A stretch of 64,000 nucleotides of DNA from Nitrospirota bacterium (GTDB taxonomy: Bacteria > Nitrospirota > Leptospirillia > Leptospirillales > Leptospirillaceae), in assembly GCA_021820445.1 (NCBI GenBank), contig JAKADN010000001.1:100575-164574 (forward strand), given 5' to 3'. Position numbers and translations under genes: made by a program. Below, one piece after another: positions 44,670 through 53,438 of this stretch (position 1 is its first letter; the number at the start of each line of letters is the position of its first letter). The notes under the pieces were generated by a model, which saw only the letters and a program-made list of their open reading frames with translations, searched no databases and was not told the DNA's origin.

Positions 44670-46096
44670 CCGGAGAAGAGACGGGCGGACCATCCGGGAA
44701 ACCCTGGGGCGGTCGCTTCTCGGAGCCGACCGACCGGGATGTGGAGGCCTTCACGGAGTCCATCTCCTTCGACAAAAGGCTCTGGAGGGAAGACATCGAA
44801 GGCTCCCGGGCCCATGCCCGCATGCTCCGCCGGATCGGGCTCCTGTCCGAGGAGGAGCTCGGTCAGATTCTGACGGGGCTCGACAAGGTGGCGGAAGAGT
44901 TTTCCGGGGGAACATTTCCGGTACGGATCGAGTGGGAGGACGTCCACATGCATGTGGAGAAGCGCCTCGTCCACCACGCCGGTGCCGCTGGTCTCAAGAT
45001 TCACACGGCCCGGAGCCGGAACGACCAGGTGGCGCTCGATCTTCGGCTTTTCGTGCGCCGGGAGGCCGGGGAGATGGCCGTCTCCCTGGAGGGACTTCTG
45101 AGGCAGATCCTTCTTCGGGCCCGGGAATACCGGGATCTCCTGCTTCCCGGCTACACCCACACCCAGCAGGCCCAGCCGATCTCGGGAGGATATTATTTCG
45201 GGGCTTACGCGGAGCGCTTCCTTCGTGACAGGAACCGCCTTCTCGCGGTTGTCGGGAGCGCCAATCTCTCTCCTCTCGGTTCGGGGGCCCTGGCCGGGAC
45301 GACCCTGCCGATCGACCGCGAGGGGGTCGCCGCCGAACTTGGATTCTCCGGAGTGACCCAGAATGGCCTCGACTCGGTCGGAGACCGGGATTTTGTGGCC
45401 GATTTCCTCCATGCCCTCTCGCTTCTGATGGTTCACCTGTCGGGGTGGGCCGAGGAATGGGTGCTCTGGTCGACCCGGGAGTTCGGAATGATCCGGCTTC
45501 CCGACCGGCTTCTCACCGGTTCCTCGATGATGCCCCAGAAAAAGAATCCGGACATTCTCGAACTCGTCCGGGGAAAGGCGGGCCGGGTCTTTTCCGATTA
45601 TGGGGCCCTGATGACCCTCCTCAAGGGGCTTCCCCTTTCCTACAACCGGGATCTCCAGGAAGACAAGGAGCGTCTTTTCGATGCCCTCGACACCACCAGG
45701 GCCTGTCTTCGGATGATGACCCTCGCCGTGGAGGGGATGAGTTTCGAGGAGCAGCGTGTGGCGGAGATCCTGAAAGGAACGGAGCTCCTTGCGACCGATA
45801 TCGCGGAAGATCTCGTCCGGGACGGCGTTCCCTTCCGGGAGGCCCACGCCATTGTCGGGCGGATCGTGGCCGAAGCGGCACGAAAGGGATGTACTCTCGA
45901 GAGTCTTTCCGACGCGGATCTGAAGTCCTTTTATGATCGATTTCCGCCAGGATATGCCTCCAGCCTGTCTCTCCGGGGTTCGGTCGAACGCCGGTCCCAT
46001 GTGGGAGGACCCGCCCCCGAAACGGTCATGCGCCGGGTCGACGCCCTCTGGTACGAGCTCTTCGGAGCGGAGCCGGGAGGGGCTCCTCCCCGGTGA
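44666..46096 (+). CDS. argH: Argininosuccinate lyase
   Basis: Splits argininosuccinate to arginine and fumarate. The 476 aa carry WGGRFSEPTD, the TARSRNDQVALD block, and the signature GSSMMPQKKNPD near residue 285 with its catalytic Ser. The GTG start overlaps the argG stop, and the end overlaps the lipoprotein gene by 4 nt. Confidence 0.97.
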   Translation: MTGEETGGPSGKPWGGRFSEPTDRDVEAFTESISFDKRLWREDIEGSRAHARMLRRIGLLSEEELGQILTGLDKVAEEFSGGTFPVRIEWEDVHMHVEKRLVHHAGAAGLKIHTARSRNDQVALDLRLFVRREAGEMAVSLEGLLRQILLRAREYRDLLLPGYTHTQQAQPISGGYYFGAYAERFLRDRNRLLAVVGSANLSPLGSGALAGTTLPIDREGVAAELGFSGVTQNGLDSVGDRDFVADFLHALSLLMVHLSGWAEEWVLWSTREFGMIRLPDRLLTGSSMMPQKKNPDILELVRGKAGRVFSDYGALMTLLKGLPLSYNRDLQEDKERLFDALDTTRACLRMMTLAVEGMSFEEQRVAEILKGTELLATDIAEDLVRDGVPFREAHAIVGRIVAEAARKGCTLESLSDADLKSFYDRFPPGYASSLSLRGSVERRSHVGGPAPETVMRRVDALWYELFGAEPGGAPPR

Positions 46097-46380
46097 GGCC
46101 TATGGGAATTCTTGGGGGGGCGGGGCGGTCTCTGGTTTTTTTGGTGTTCCTTCTTATGCTTTCTGCCTGCGGAATTCAGGGACAGCCGATCCCGCCCGAC
46201 CGGGTTCCCCCGGAGTCGGCACCCGAACAGCCGGCTCCCTCCTCTGCTTCCGGGGGGCAGAGTCCGGGGGGGCCGGGCGTCTCCTCCGGGGCCTCCGGCG
46301 AACAAAAGGGATCGCCCTCTTCCGGGGACAGCGGAGAAGTCCCGGAGGGCGGATTCCCGGAAGGGGACGACGGGCGCTAG
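46093..46380 (+). CDS. lptM: LptM (YifL)-like small lipoprotein
   Basis: 95-aa lipoprotein with signal and lipobox LSAC (Cys26) followed by GIQGQPIPPD, which matches the CGxxGPLxxPP pattern of LptM. LptM helps the outer-membrane LPS translocon LptD fold. The remaining 60 residues are Gly/Ser/Pro/Glu-rich and disordered. In many Gram-negatives LptM genes lie beside dapF or lysA; here lysA follows. GTG 46093 overlaps argH; an ATG at 46102 is also possible. Confidence 0.7.
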   Translation: MRPMGILGGAGRSLVFLVFLLMLSACGIQGQPIPPDRVPPESAPEQPAPSSASGGQSPGGPGVSSGASGEQKGSPSSGDSGEVPEGGFPEGDDGR

Positions 46381-46552
46381 CCCATTCCGGATCCATTTTG
46401 CCGGGGGCTTCCGGAAAAGATCGGGAACCGGGATTGGAGTATTGAGAGTGTGTTAAAATGACCCTTCCGTTGGAATCGGAGAGGGAAGCCCCCTTTTCGG
46501 AGGTCCGATCGGCGGGAATCGAAATCCATCCAATATTCGGGAGAATGACGCC

Positions 46553-47794
46553 TTGAGCACATTTCACTACAAGAACGACAGACTGATGGTGGAAAACCTT
46601 CCGGTGGAAGAGATCGTCGCGAAGGAAGGCTCGCCACTTTATATTTACAGCCGGGAGGCTCTCGTCGAAAGGATTTCGGCCTATCGGGAGGCCTTTTCCT
46701 CCCATCCGACCCTTGTGGCCTACGCAATGAAGGCCAACGGGAACCTGGCGATCCTCTCCCTGCTGGGGCAGGAGGGGGCGGGCATCGACGTGGTGTCGGG
46801 CGGGGAGCTCTTCCGGGCCCGGAAGGCGGGGATCCCCGGAAACAGGATCGTCTTTGCCGGGGTTGGCAAGACCGAAGAGGAGATCTCCTACGCCCTCAAG
46901 GAAGGCATCCTGATGTTCAACGTGGAGAGCCAGGCCGAACTCGACCATATCAGCGCCGTGGCGGTCCGCATGGGGACGAAGGCTCCGGTGGCACTCCGTG
47001 TCAATCCCGATGTGGATCCCAAGACCCATCCCTACATTTCGACGGGCATGAAGAAATCAAAGTTCGGGATTCCCGTCGATGTGGCGGTGGCCGAGTACCG
47101 CCGGGCTTCGACGCTCCCCGGGATCCGCATTGTCGGGATTCACCAGCACATCGGTTCCCAGCTCACCGAGATCGCTCCTTTCCGGGACGCCTTCGAACGC
47201 CTCCTGGCTTTCCACGGAGAGCTCCGGAAGGCAGGAATTCCTGTCACGCACCTCGATCTGGGAGGCGGTCTGGGAATCCGTTATAAAAACGAGGCGCCCC
47301 CGAGCCCGAAGGATCTGGCGGACCTGGTCCTTCCCAGGGTGCGCGATCTGGGTGTGACCCTGGTCCTCGAGCCCGGCCGCTCGATCGTCGGAAACGCCGG
47401 CATCCTCGTGACCCGGGTGCTTTACCGGAAGCAGACCGCCGTCAAGACCTTTTTCATCGGAGATGCCGGGATGAATGACCTGTTGCGCCCATCCCTCTAC
47501 GGGGCGCACCACGACCTCCTTCCGGTGGTCCGGAGCGCGCGGCCGGAGGTGAAGGGAGATCTGGTGGGGCCGATCTGCGAGACAGGAGACTTTCTGGCCA
47601 CCGACCGGGAGATGCCGGAATTCGCCGCAGGCGATCTGATCGCGGTCATGAGTGCCGGAGCCTACGGGTTTTCGATGGCCTCGAACTACAATGCCCGGCC
47701 GCGTCCGGCCGAAGTTCTCGTCGATGGAGGCACCTACCGTGTCATCCGGGATCGGGAGAGCTTCGAGGATCTTGTTCGGGGTGAACGGATTTGA
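46553..47794 (+). CDS. lysA: Diaminopimelate decarboxylase
   Basis: PLP enzyme of the final lysine step. The 413 aa show YAMKANGN with the PLP Lys60, HQHIGSQLTE, LDLGGGLGIRY, EPGRSIVGNAG, and CETGDFLA with the active-site Cys. TTG 46553 is used because GGGAG lies about 8 nt before it and the nearby ATG at 46545 opens only a 3-codon frame. A 172-nt gap upstream has no gene and only weak promoter-like sequence. Confidence 0.96.
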   Translation: MSTFHYKNDRLMVENLPVEEIVAKEGSPLYIYSREALVERISAYREAFSSHPTLVAYAMKANGNLAILSLLGQEGAGIDVVSGGELFRARKAGIPGNRIVFAGVGKTEEEISYALKEGILMFNVESQAELDHISAVAVRMGTKAPVALRVNPDVDPKTHPYISTGMKKSKFGIPVDVAVAEYRRASTLPGIRIVGIHQHIGSQLTEIAPFRDAFERLLAFHGELRKAGIPVTHLDLGGGLGIRYKNEAPPSPKDLADLVLPRVRDLGVTLVLEPGRSIVGNAGILVTRVLYRKQTAVKTFFIGDAGMNDLLRPSLYGAHHDLLPVVRSARPEVKGDLVGPICETGDFLATDREMPEFAAGDLIAVMSAGAYGFSMASNYNARPRPAEVLVDGGTYRVIRDRESFEDLVRGERI

Positions 47795-48273
47795 GTCAGG
47801 CCGTTCCTGATCCCTCTGACGAGGATCCCGACGACGAGGAGGTTCCGCTCTCTCCTCACCGGAAGGAAGGAAAGGGATGCTTTCTTGTCCTGATCGTCCT
47901 GTCGGCGATACCGGTGGTCTTTTTCCTTCTGACATTTCTTGGAGGGAATTATTTCACCTACGTCTACATGCGGTACTTCGCCGTCGACCGGGGGCTTTCC
48001 GAACGGAGGCCTCCCGAGGTGGATGTTCGTGAGTTCCGGCAGGATCTCCTTGTCCTCGATCGCTTCTATGATGCGGGAAATGCCGGGAAGATCCCCGGCC
48101 GGGATGTGGTCAACCTCTCTTCCGAGTTGAAGGAGATGCTCTCCTATCCGGGGCCGGTTCGTCCCGAGGTGCTTCATCTGGTGGTTGGACATGCCAGGGA
48201 GGTCATGCAACAATACCATATTGGGCCGATCAAGGGAGAGCCTGATCGCTTGCCCGGTCCGTCCAAAGACTGA
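47791..48273 (+). CDS. Single-helix membrane protein of unknown function
   Basis: 160 aa: an acidic N-terminus (residues 1-25), a short basic patch (HRKEGKG), one hydrophobic helix (about 30-52), then about 105 residues with mixed charge. It overlaps lysA by 4 nt and precedes dapA by 19 nt, so it is transcribed with the lysine genes. The orientation is probably N-in, C-periplasmic. No family recognised. Confidence 0.72.
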   Translation: MSQAVPDPSDEDPDDEEVPLSPHRKEGKGCFLVLIVLSAIPVVFFLLTFLGGNYFTYVYMRYFAVDRGLSERRPPEVDVREFRQDLLVLDRFYDAGNAGKIPGRDVVNLSSELKEMLSYPGPVRPEVLHLVVGHAREVMQQYHIGPIKGEPDRLPGPSKD

Positions 48274-48292
48274 AAGCGTGGGAGGATTGACG

Positions 48293-49198
48293 TTGTTTTC
48301 CGGTTCGATGGTGGCACTGGTCACACCGTTTTTCAAGGATCAGGAAGGGCGGGGAGGGGATCTCGACGAAAAGGGCCTGCGCCATCTGGTGGATTTTCAT
48401 GTCCGGGAAGGGACCCGGGTCATCGTCCCGGTCGGAACGACCGGGGAATCGGCGACCCTTACCCACGAAGAACATGAAAGGGTCGTCCGGATTGTCGTCG
48501 AGCAGGCTGCGGGTCGGGTGCTGGTCATGGCCGGCACGGGATCGAACAGCACCTCGGAGGCCGTCGCCCTGACGCGGGCGGCCAAGGATATCGGCGCCGA
48601 CGGGGCCCTGGTCATCACTCCCTACTACAATCGTCCCACCCAGGAAGGGCTTGTCCGCCATTATGAGACCCTGGCCTCCCGGGTCTCCTTTCCCATGGTC
48701 ATCTACAATGTTCCCGCCCGCACGGGGGTCAACATGCTGCCGGAGACGATCGCCCGTCTTGCCGCGATTCCCGAGTACGTGGGCGTCAAGGAGGCCTCCG
48801 GAAACATGGGGCAGATCGTCGACCTTTTCGACCGCCTTGAAAACAGGATGGGGGTCTACTCCGGGGACGACCTCATGACCTACCCGATTCTGGCCCTGGG
48901 GGGCCACGGGACCATCTCCGTCTCGGCCAACCTTGTCCCCCGGCTGATGGCCGAGATGTGCGACCTGGCGCTCTCCGGGAACCTTTCGGAGGCACGGGTA
49001 CGGCACAACCGTCTGGTCCCCCTGCACAGGGTCCTCGGACTTGAAACCAATCCCATTCCGATCAAGACCGCCATGGAAATTGCCGGGCTCATCGACTCCG
49101 CAATGCGTCTGCCGCTGGTTCCCATGGATCCGGACAACAGGAAGCGTCTGTCTGCGGTCCTTGCCTCAATGAAGATCGCCAAGGACGGATCCCGATGA
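48293..49198 (+). CDS. dapA: 4-hydroxy-tetrahydrodipicolinate synthase
   Basis: Condenses pyruvate and aspartate semialdehyde, the first step to diaminopimelate. The 301 aa have GTTGE (48-52), Tyr138 and the Schiff-base Lys166 in VGVKEASG. TTG 48293 gives the usual FSGSMVALVTP start and sits 6 nt after GGAGGA; a TTG at 48287 is too close. The end overlaps dapB by 4 nt. Confidence 0.96.
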   Translation: MFSGSMVALVTPFFKDQEGRGGDLDEKGLRHLVDFHVREGTRVIVPVGTTGESATLTHEEHERVVRIVVEQAAGRVLVMAGTGSNSTSEAVALTRAAKDIGADGALVITPYYNRPTQEGLVRHYETLASRVSFPMVIYNVPARTGVNMLPETIARLAAIPEYVGVKEASGNMGQIVDLFDRLENRMGVYSGDDLMTYPILALGGHGTISVSANLVPRLMAEMCDLALSGNLSEARVRHNRLVPLHRVLGLETNPIPIKTAMEIAGLIDSAMRLPLVPMDPDNRKRLSAVLASMKIAKDGSR

Positions 49199-50007
49199 CG
49201 GGAGAGCGCAGGAAGGTCGCCCTCGTGGGGGCTGGGGGCCGCATGGGGCAGGAGATCGCGGCGCTTCTCCATTCCGATCCGATCCTCTCTCTCGGAGCGG
49301 CCATCGAATCCGAGGATTCCCGAATGATCGGGCTCCCTGTCCACTCCTCCCCGGATGTCCTCTATGACTCCGATCTGGGTCGGGGGATCGTTCCTTGCGA
49401 TGTCGGCATCGACTTCTCCTCTCCCGACTTTCTCAGGCAGTCGGTGGAGGGCTTTGTCGAGGCGGGGAAGCCTCTCGTGATCGGCACCACCGGGCTGACA
49501 CTGTCCGATCGCGATTTCGTCCGCGAGATGGGGGCCCACATTCCCATTCTCTGGTCTCCCAACATGAGCCTGGGGGTCAACCTCCTGGCCATTTTGGCGG
49601 GTCAAGCCGCCCGGGCCCTCGAAGAGTTCGACGCCGAAATCCTCGAAATCCACCACCGCCACAAGAAGGACGCACCCAGCGGGACCGCCCTTTTTCTCGG
49701 GGAAGCGGTGGCCTCGGCCCGAAACGGGACCCTCTCCCAGTCGGGGGTCTTCGTCCGGCATGGGCTGACGGGGGAGCGTGAAGAGGGATCGATCGGGGTG
49801 ATGGCTCTGCGCGGGGGAGATGTCCCGGGAGATCATACCGTCTTTTTTCTGGGAGCAGGGGAGCGTCTTGAGCTGACCCACCGTGCCGAAAGCCGGGAGG
49901 TTTTCGCCCGTGGGGCCATCCGGGCCGCGTCTTTTCTACTGGGACGGCCGAAGGGCTTCTATACGATGGCCGATGTCCTTCTCTCCGGAGAGGACAAAGG
50001 CCGGTGA
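49195..50007 (+). CDS. dapB: 4-hydroxy-tetrahydrodipicolinate reductase
   Basis: NAD(P)H-dependent reductase acting after DapA. The 270 aa have the nucleotide motif GAGGRMG (12-18) and the substrate and catalytic block HHRHKKDAPSGTA (153-165). The ATG overlaps dapA and the stop overlaps the FAH-family gene. Confidence 0.97.
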   Translation: MTGERRKVALVGAGGRMGQEIAALLHSDPILSLGAAIESEDSRMIGLPVHSSPDVLYDSDLGRGIVPCDVGIDFSSPDFLRQSVEGFVEAGKPLVIGTTGLTLSDRDFVREMGAHIPILWSPNMSLGVNLLAILAGQAARALEEFDAEILEIHHRHKKDAPSGTALFLGEAVASARNGTLSQSGVFVRHGLTGEREEGSIGVMALRGGDVPGDHTVFFLGAGERLELTHRAESREVFARGAIRAASFLLGRPKGFYTMADVLLSGEDKGR

Positions 50008-50828
50008 ACCGGCTTCTTCCCGATACCCTCTCTCCTGGGGATCTCTTCGTCCGCTATCTCCTCCGGGGGGATCGGGGTCCGGAAGAGAGGGCCGGTCAAC
50101 TTCTCCCGGACGGGGTTCTCCTTTCAGAAGATGGAACCCGCCACCGGGCCGAGGAGGTGTCGTGGCTACCTCCCGTCCGGCCTGGAAAGATCGTGGCAGT
50201 CGGGTTGAATGACCGGGGACATGCCCTTGAAATGGGAAAGCCCCTTCCGGCAGAACCCCTTCTCTTTCTGAAGGCTCCCTCCGCCTTGGCCGCTCATGGC
50301 GAAAGCGTGGTCTATCCAGCCGTATCCGCCCGGGTGGATTTCGAGGGGGAGATCGCCCTCGTGATCGGGGAGCGGGCGGACCATGTCTCTCCGTCGGAAT
50401 CCGGGAGACATCTCTTTGGAATCTGCGCTGCCAACGACATCACGGCCCGGGATCTTCAGAACCGCGACGTCCAGTACACACGGGCCAAATCCTTTCCTGG
50501 CTTCTGTCCTGTCGGTCCGGCGATCCTGGTCGGAGGCAGACCCGACGGCCGCCGTGTCAGGACGTGGCTGAACGGCATCCTGAAACAGGATGCCCGGGAG
50601 ACGGACCAGATCTTCCATTGGGAATCCCTGATCAGCTACATCAGCCATATGATGCCGCTCGAAACGGGAGACCTTGTTTTGACCGGCACCTATCGCGGCA
50701 TCGGCCCCATGGCCGTCGGAGACACCGTGACGGTGGAGGTGGAGGGATGCGGTCCTCCCCTCGAAAGCCGGATCATAGCCGATCCCCATCCGGCGCTCTC
50801 CACCGTCTGGCCAGGCCAGACACCATAA
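50004..50828 (+). CDS. Fumarylacetoacetase-family (FAH) hydrolase
   Basis: 274 aa of the FAH superfamily, whose members hydrolyse or isomerise acyl-pyruvates. It has the N-terminal KIVAVGLNDRGHALEM block and the metal-binding pattern of the fold, with Glu residues in DFEGEIALVIG and an Asp in ANDITARDLQNRD, plus TKFPGFCP-like KSFPGFCPVGP. It is coupled to dapB (GTGA), an unexpected place; perhaps it removes a reactive keto-acid by-product such as oxaloacetate. That role is inference. Confidence 0.86.
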   Translation: MNRLLPDTLSPGDLFVRYLLRGDRGPEERAGQLLPDGVLLSEDGTRHRAEEVSWLPPVRPGKIVAVGLNDRGHALEMGKPLPAEPLLFLKAPSALAAHGESVVYPAVSARVDFEGEIALVIGERADHVSPSESGRHLFGICAANDITARDLQNRDVQYTRAKSFPGFCPVGPAILVGGRPDGRRVRTWLNGILKQDARETDQIFHWESLISYISHMMPLETGDLVLTGTYRGIGPMAVGDTVTVEVEGCGPPLESRIIADPHPALSTVWPGQTP

Positions 50829-50936
50829 CGATTTCAACCAGTCCGGATTCGCCTCTTCTCAAACTTCCAGAAGGAAGACGATCCGGAACAATAACCAAAC
50901 GGGATTTCGTTCGGATCCCCCAGGAGACCTTCGATC

Positions 50937-52118
50937 ATGGATTTCAGAACCAGACTCGCCAAGCGCATCACCTCTCTTCCCCCCTATCTCTTTGCCCGCA
51001 TCGATGAAAAAAAGCGGGAAGCCCTCTCCCGCGGAGTGGACCTCATCAACCTCGGGATCGGAGACCCCGACACCCCGACCCTCGAGCCGATCGTCGCCGC
51101 GGGCCAGAAGGCCCTGACGAAGCCCGAGCATCACCAGTACCCCTCCTACGAAGGAATGCTGTCCTTTCGGACGGCGGTGGCGGACTGGTACCGGAGACGC
51201 TTTTCCGTGACCCTCGATCCGGCCACCGAGGTCGTGGGGCTGATCGGCTCCAAGGAGGGAATCGGCCATCTTCCCCTGGCCTTCGTGGAACCTGGCGATG
51301 CCGTGCTGATTCCCGAGCCCGGCTACCCGGTCTATCATGCCGGGACCCTCTTTGCCGGGGGAGAGAGCTACTTCATGCCCATTCTCGAGTCGAACGGCTT
51401 CATGCCGGACCTCGACAGGATTCCCGAATCGGTGCTCAAGCGGGCGAAGATCCTCTTCGTCAACTATCCGAATAACCCCACCGGCGCTACGGCCACCGAT
51501 GCTTTCTTCAAAAAGGTAATCGATATCGCGACCCGGTATGGAATCATCGTGGCGCACGATGCCGCCTATTCCGAGATCTACTACGACGGGAAGCCTCCCA
51601 AGAGCTTTCTCTCCTATCCGGGAGCGAAGGAGATCGGAATCGAGTTCCACAGCCTTTCGAAGACCTACAACATGACCGGATGGCGCGTGGGCTTTGCCGT
51701 CGGGAACCCCCAGGTCCTGGCCGGCCTTCTGAAGGTCAAGAGCAACATGGATTCGGGAATATTCCAGGCCCTTCAGGAAGCCTCCATCACCGCCCTCTCC
51801 CTTCCCGAACCGATGCTGGACTCCCTCCGCTCCCTCTACCAGAAACGGCGGGACGTCCTGGTGCCGGGTCTCAACAGCGTGGGACTTCGCGCCTTTTCGC
51901 CGGGAGCCTCATTTTACCTCTGGGCGGCTCTTCCCAAGGGCTTCACCTCCGAACAGGCGACCCTCGCGCTTCTCGATAAAACGGGGATCGTCGCCACTCC
52001 GGGAAACGGATTCGGCCCTTCCGGAGAGGGGTATGTCCGGTTCGCCCTGACTGTCGGAACGGACCGTTTGACCGAAGCGGTCGAACGGATAAGGACCCAC
52101 CGCCTCTTCGAGGTCTAG
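50937..52118 (+). CDS. dapL: LL-diaminopimelate aminotransferase
   Basis: PLP aminotransferase converting tetrahydrodipicolinate directly to LL-diaminopimelate, bypassing the DapD/DapE route. The 393 aa show NLGIGDPDTPT, YPNNPTGA, and the PLP lysine in HSLSKTYNMTGWR (Lys242). CCAGGAG precedes the ATG. A 108-nt leader contains an imperfect inverted repeat. dapA, dapB and lysA are in the same run; dapF is not visible. Confidence 0.94.
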   Translation: MDFRTRLAKRITSLPPYLFARIDEKKREALSRGVDLINLGIGDPDTPTLEPIVAAGQKALTKPEHHQYPSYEGMLSFRTAVADWYRRRFSVTLDPATEVVGLIGSKEGIGHLPLAFVEPGDAVLIPEPGYPVYHAGTLFAGGESYFMPILESNGFMPDLDRIPESVLKRAKILFVNYPNNPTGATATDAFFKKVIDIATRYGIIVAHDAAYSEIYYDGKPPKSFLSYPGAKEIGIEFHSLSKTYNMTGWRVGFAVGNPQVLAGLLKVKSNMDSGIFQALQEASITALSLPEPMLDSLRSLYQKRRDVLVPGLNSVGLRAFSPGASFYLWAALPKGFTSEQATLALLDKTGIVATPGNGFGPSGEGYVRFALTVGTDRLTEAVERIRTHRLFEV

Positions 52119-52135
52119 CGGGTCGGAGGAGTCCC

Positions 52136-52621
52136 ATGGGAGGATTCTTCGCGATTTCTCTCGGAGGAAACCTCTGGAATTCACGGCGGGCCTTTGAACG
52201 GGCCCTCCGCACGCTCCTGTCGAACAAAAACCTTACTTTTACGGGATGTTCCCCGGTTTTGCGCACCGACCCCTGGGAGATCGTCTCCCCGGCGTTCATC
52301 AATCAGGTGGTGACCGGGTATTCCCGCATCGGGGCTCCCGGCCTCTGGGAGCTTCTGGTGCGGACCGAGCGTCGGGAGATCCGGCGCGGGAAAGGAAAGC
52401 TCTACCCCCGAACGCTTGACCTCGACTTTCTCCTCTTCGAGGGGGCGCACTCTCCGCGCAAGGATCTCCTCCTTCCCCATCCCCGGCTCTCCTCCCGAAA
52501 GGAGCTTCAGAAACTTCTGGCCTCCGCGAATACCGCTCCCCGCTCCGCTCTTCTTTGGATCGTGAAGGGGTCTTCTCATAGGAGCCGGTCGGCCAAGGCG
52601 GGAAGAACGGGAGGACTGTGA
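52136..52621 (+). CDS. folK: 2-amino-4-hydroxy-6-hydroxymethyldihydropteridine pyrophosphokinase
   Basis: Folate-pathway kinase, 161 aa. The SLGGNLWNSR start is a variant of the SLGSNLGD motif, and YPRTLDLDFLLFEG with LLLPHPRLSSRKEL is the catalytic HPPK signature. The Ser-to-Gly change in the first motif is mild. It follows dapL by 17 nt. Confidence 0.88.
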   Translation: MGGFFAISLGGNLWNSRRAFERALRTLLSNKNLTFTGCSPVLRTDPWEIVSPAFINQVVTGYSRIGAPGLWELLVRTERREIRRGKGKLYPRTLDLDFLLFEGAHSPRKDLLLPHPRLSSRKELQKLLASANTAPRSALLWIVKGSSHRSRSAKAGRTGGL

Positions 52622-52628
52622 AATTGTT

Positions 52629-53438
52629 ATGACGGGGAGAGAGGTTCGTGGAATAAGGGTCGGTTGCCAGTGGCTGAATCGCCTGGGCCGGGCCCTCGGT
52701 TTTTCTCTGCTCCTGGTCGCGGGGTTCCCGGCCGGCTCCTTCGCCCAGACATTTGAGATCACGGGGGGAGAGACGGTCTTTTCCCAAAACAGCCAGTATT
52801 ATTTTGGCGAGGTGGGGGATTTCTACCCCCTCCAGAGGGCCCCGGCGACCCCCGGCGGGGGGTCGCCGTCACCCGATGTCGGGACGGCCGAGACGGGGGG
52901 ACTGACCCTCCATCTTTTCGTGGCCGTTTTCTATTTTTCCTACGAAACACCCGGTCCGCCCATGACGACCCAAAACGCCTACAATGGACTGAACCCGGCC
53001 GCCGGAATCAGGATTCCCATCCGGAACGGATTCTGGGAGGGAGACGTCGGACTCGCCCTCGCCGAGGCCTTCCAGACCGACACCCCCATCGAATCTCTGG
53101 CCGGAATCTACCTCCAGACCGAATACTATCAGGGTCTGGGACCGGGCGCCTTCGACTTTTTCGCAAACTACATCGGCTACATCCAGTACATTTACGGGCA
53201 GGCCCGCTACCTCTCTCCGGTCTGGGAGTCCTCCAAAAAAAACGCAACATTTTTCCTGGGGCCTGAGCTGATCGGGCAGGGTAACAACACCTACAATGCC
53301 GGCCAGGGAGGGGCCGTCCTGGGGGTCGCCCTCCCCCGTCTCCACTCCTACCTCACCTTCGACGGCGGTCTTCTCCGGTCTTCCGTCTCGGATGGCTGGG
53401 GCGGCTATCAGGGGTTTACCTGGTATGTCTCCTTCTGA
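52629..53438 (+). CDS. Predicted outer-membrane beta-barrel protein
   Basis: 269 aa with a signal peptide probably cut after SFA (residue 39). The mature part alternates hydrophobic and polar residues, is rich in Gly, Tyr and Phe, and ends in Phe (WYVSF), the usual signal for outer-membrane insertion. A Pro/Gly loop lies near 70-85. The family is not recognised, though general shape resembles BcsS or small porin-like proteins. It overlaps mutY by 14 nt. Confidence 0.7.
   Translation: MTGREVRGIRVGCQWLNRLGRALGFSLLLVAGFPAGSFAQTFEITGGETVFSQNSQYYFGEVGDFYPLQRAPATPGGGSPSPDVGTAETGGLTLHLFVAVFYFSYETPGPPMTTQNAYNGLNPAAGIRIPIRNGFWEGDVGLALAEAFQTDTPIESLAGIYLQTEYYQGLGPGAFDFFANYIGYIQYIYGQARYLSPVWESSKKNATFFLGPELIGQGNNTYNAGQGGAVLGVALPRLHSYLTFDGGLLRSSVSDGWGGYQGFTWYVSF

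Noticed and set aside
42261-44693. 810-codon minus-strand open frame across argF and argG
   Set aside because: It is antisense to argF, argG and the end of argD, whose motifs are complete; long antisense frames are common in G+C-rich coding DNA.
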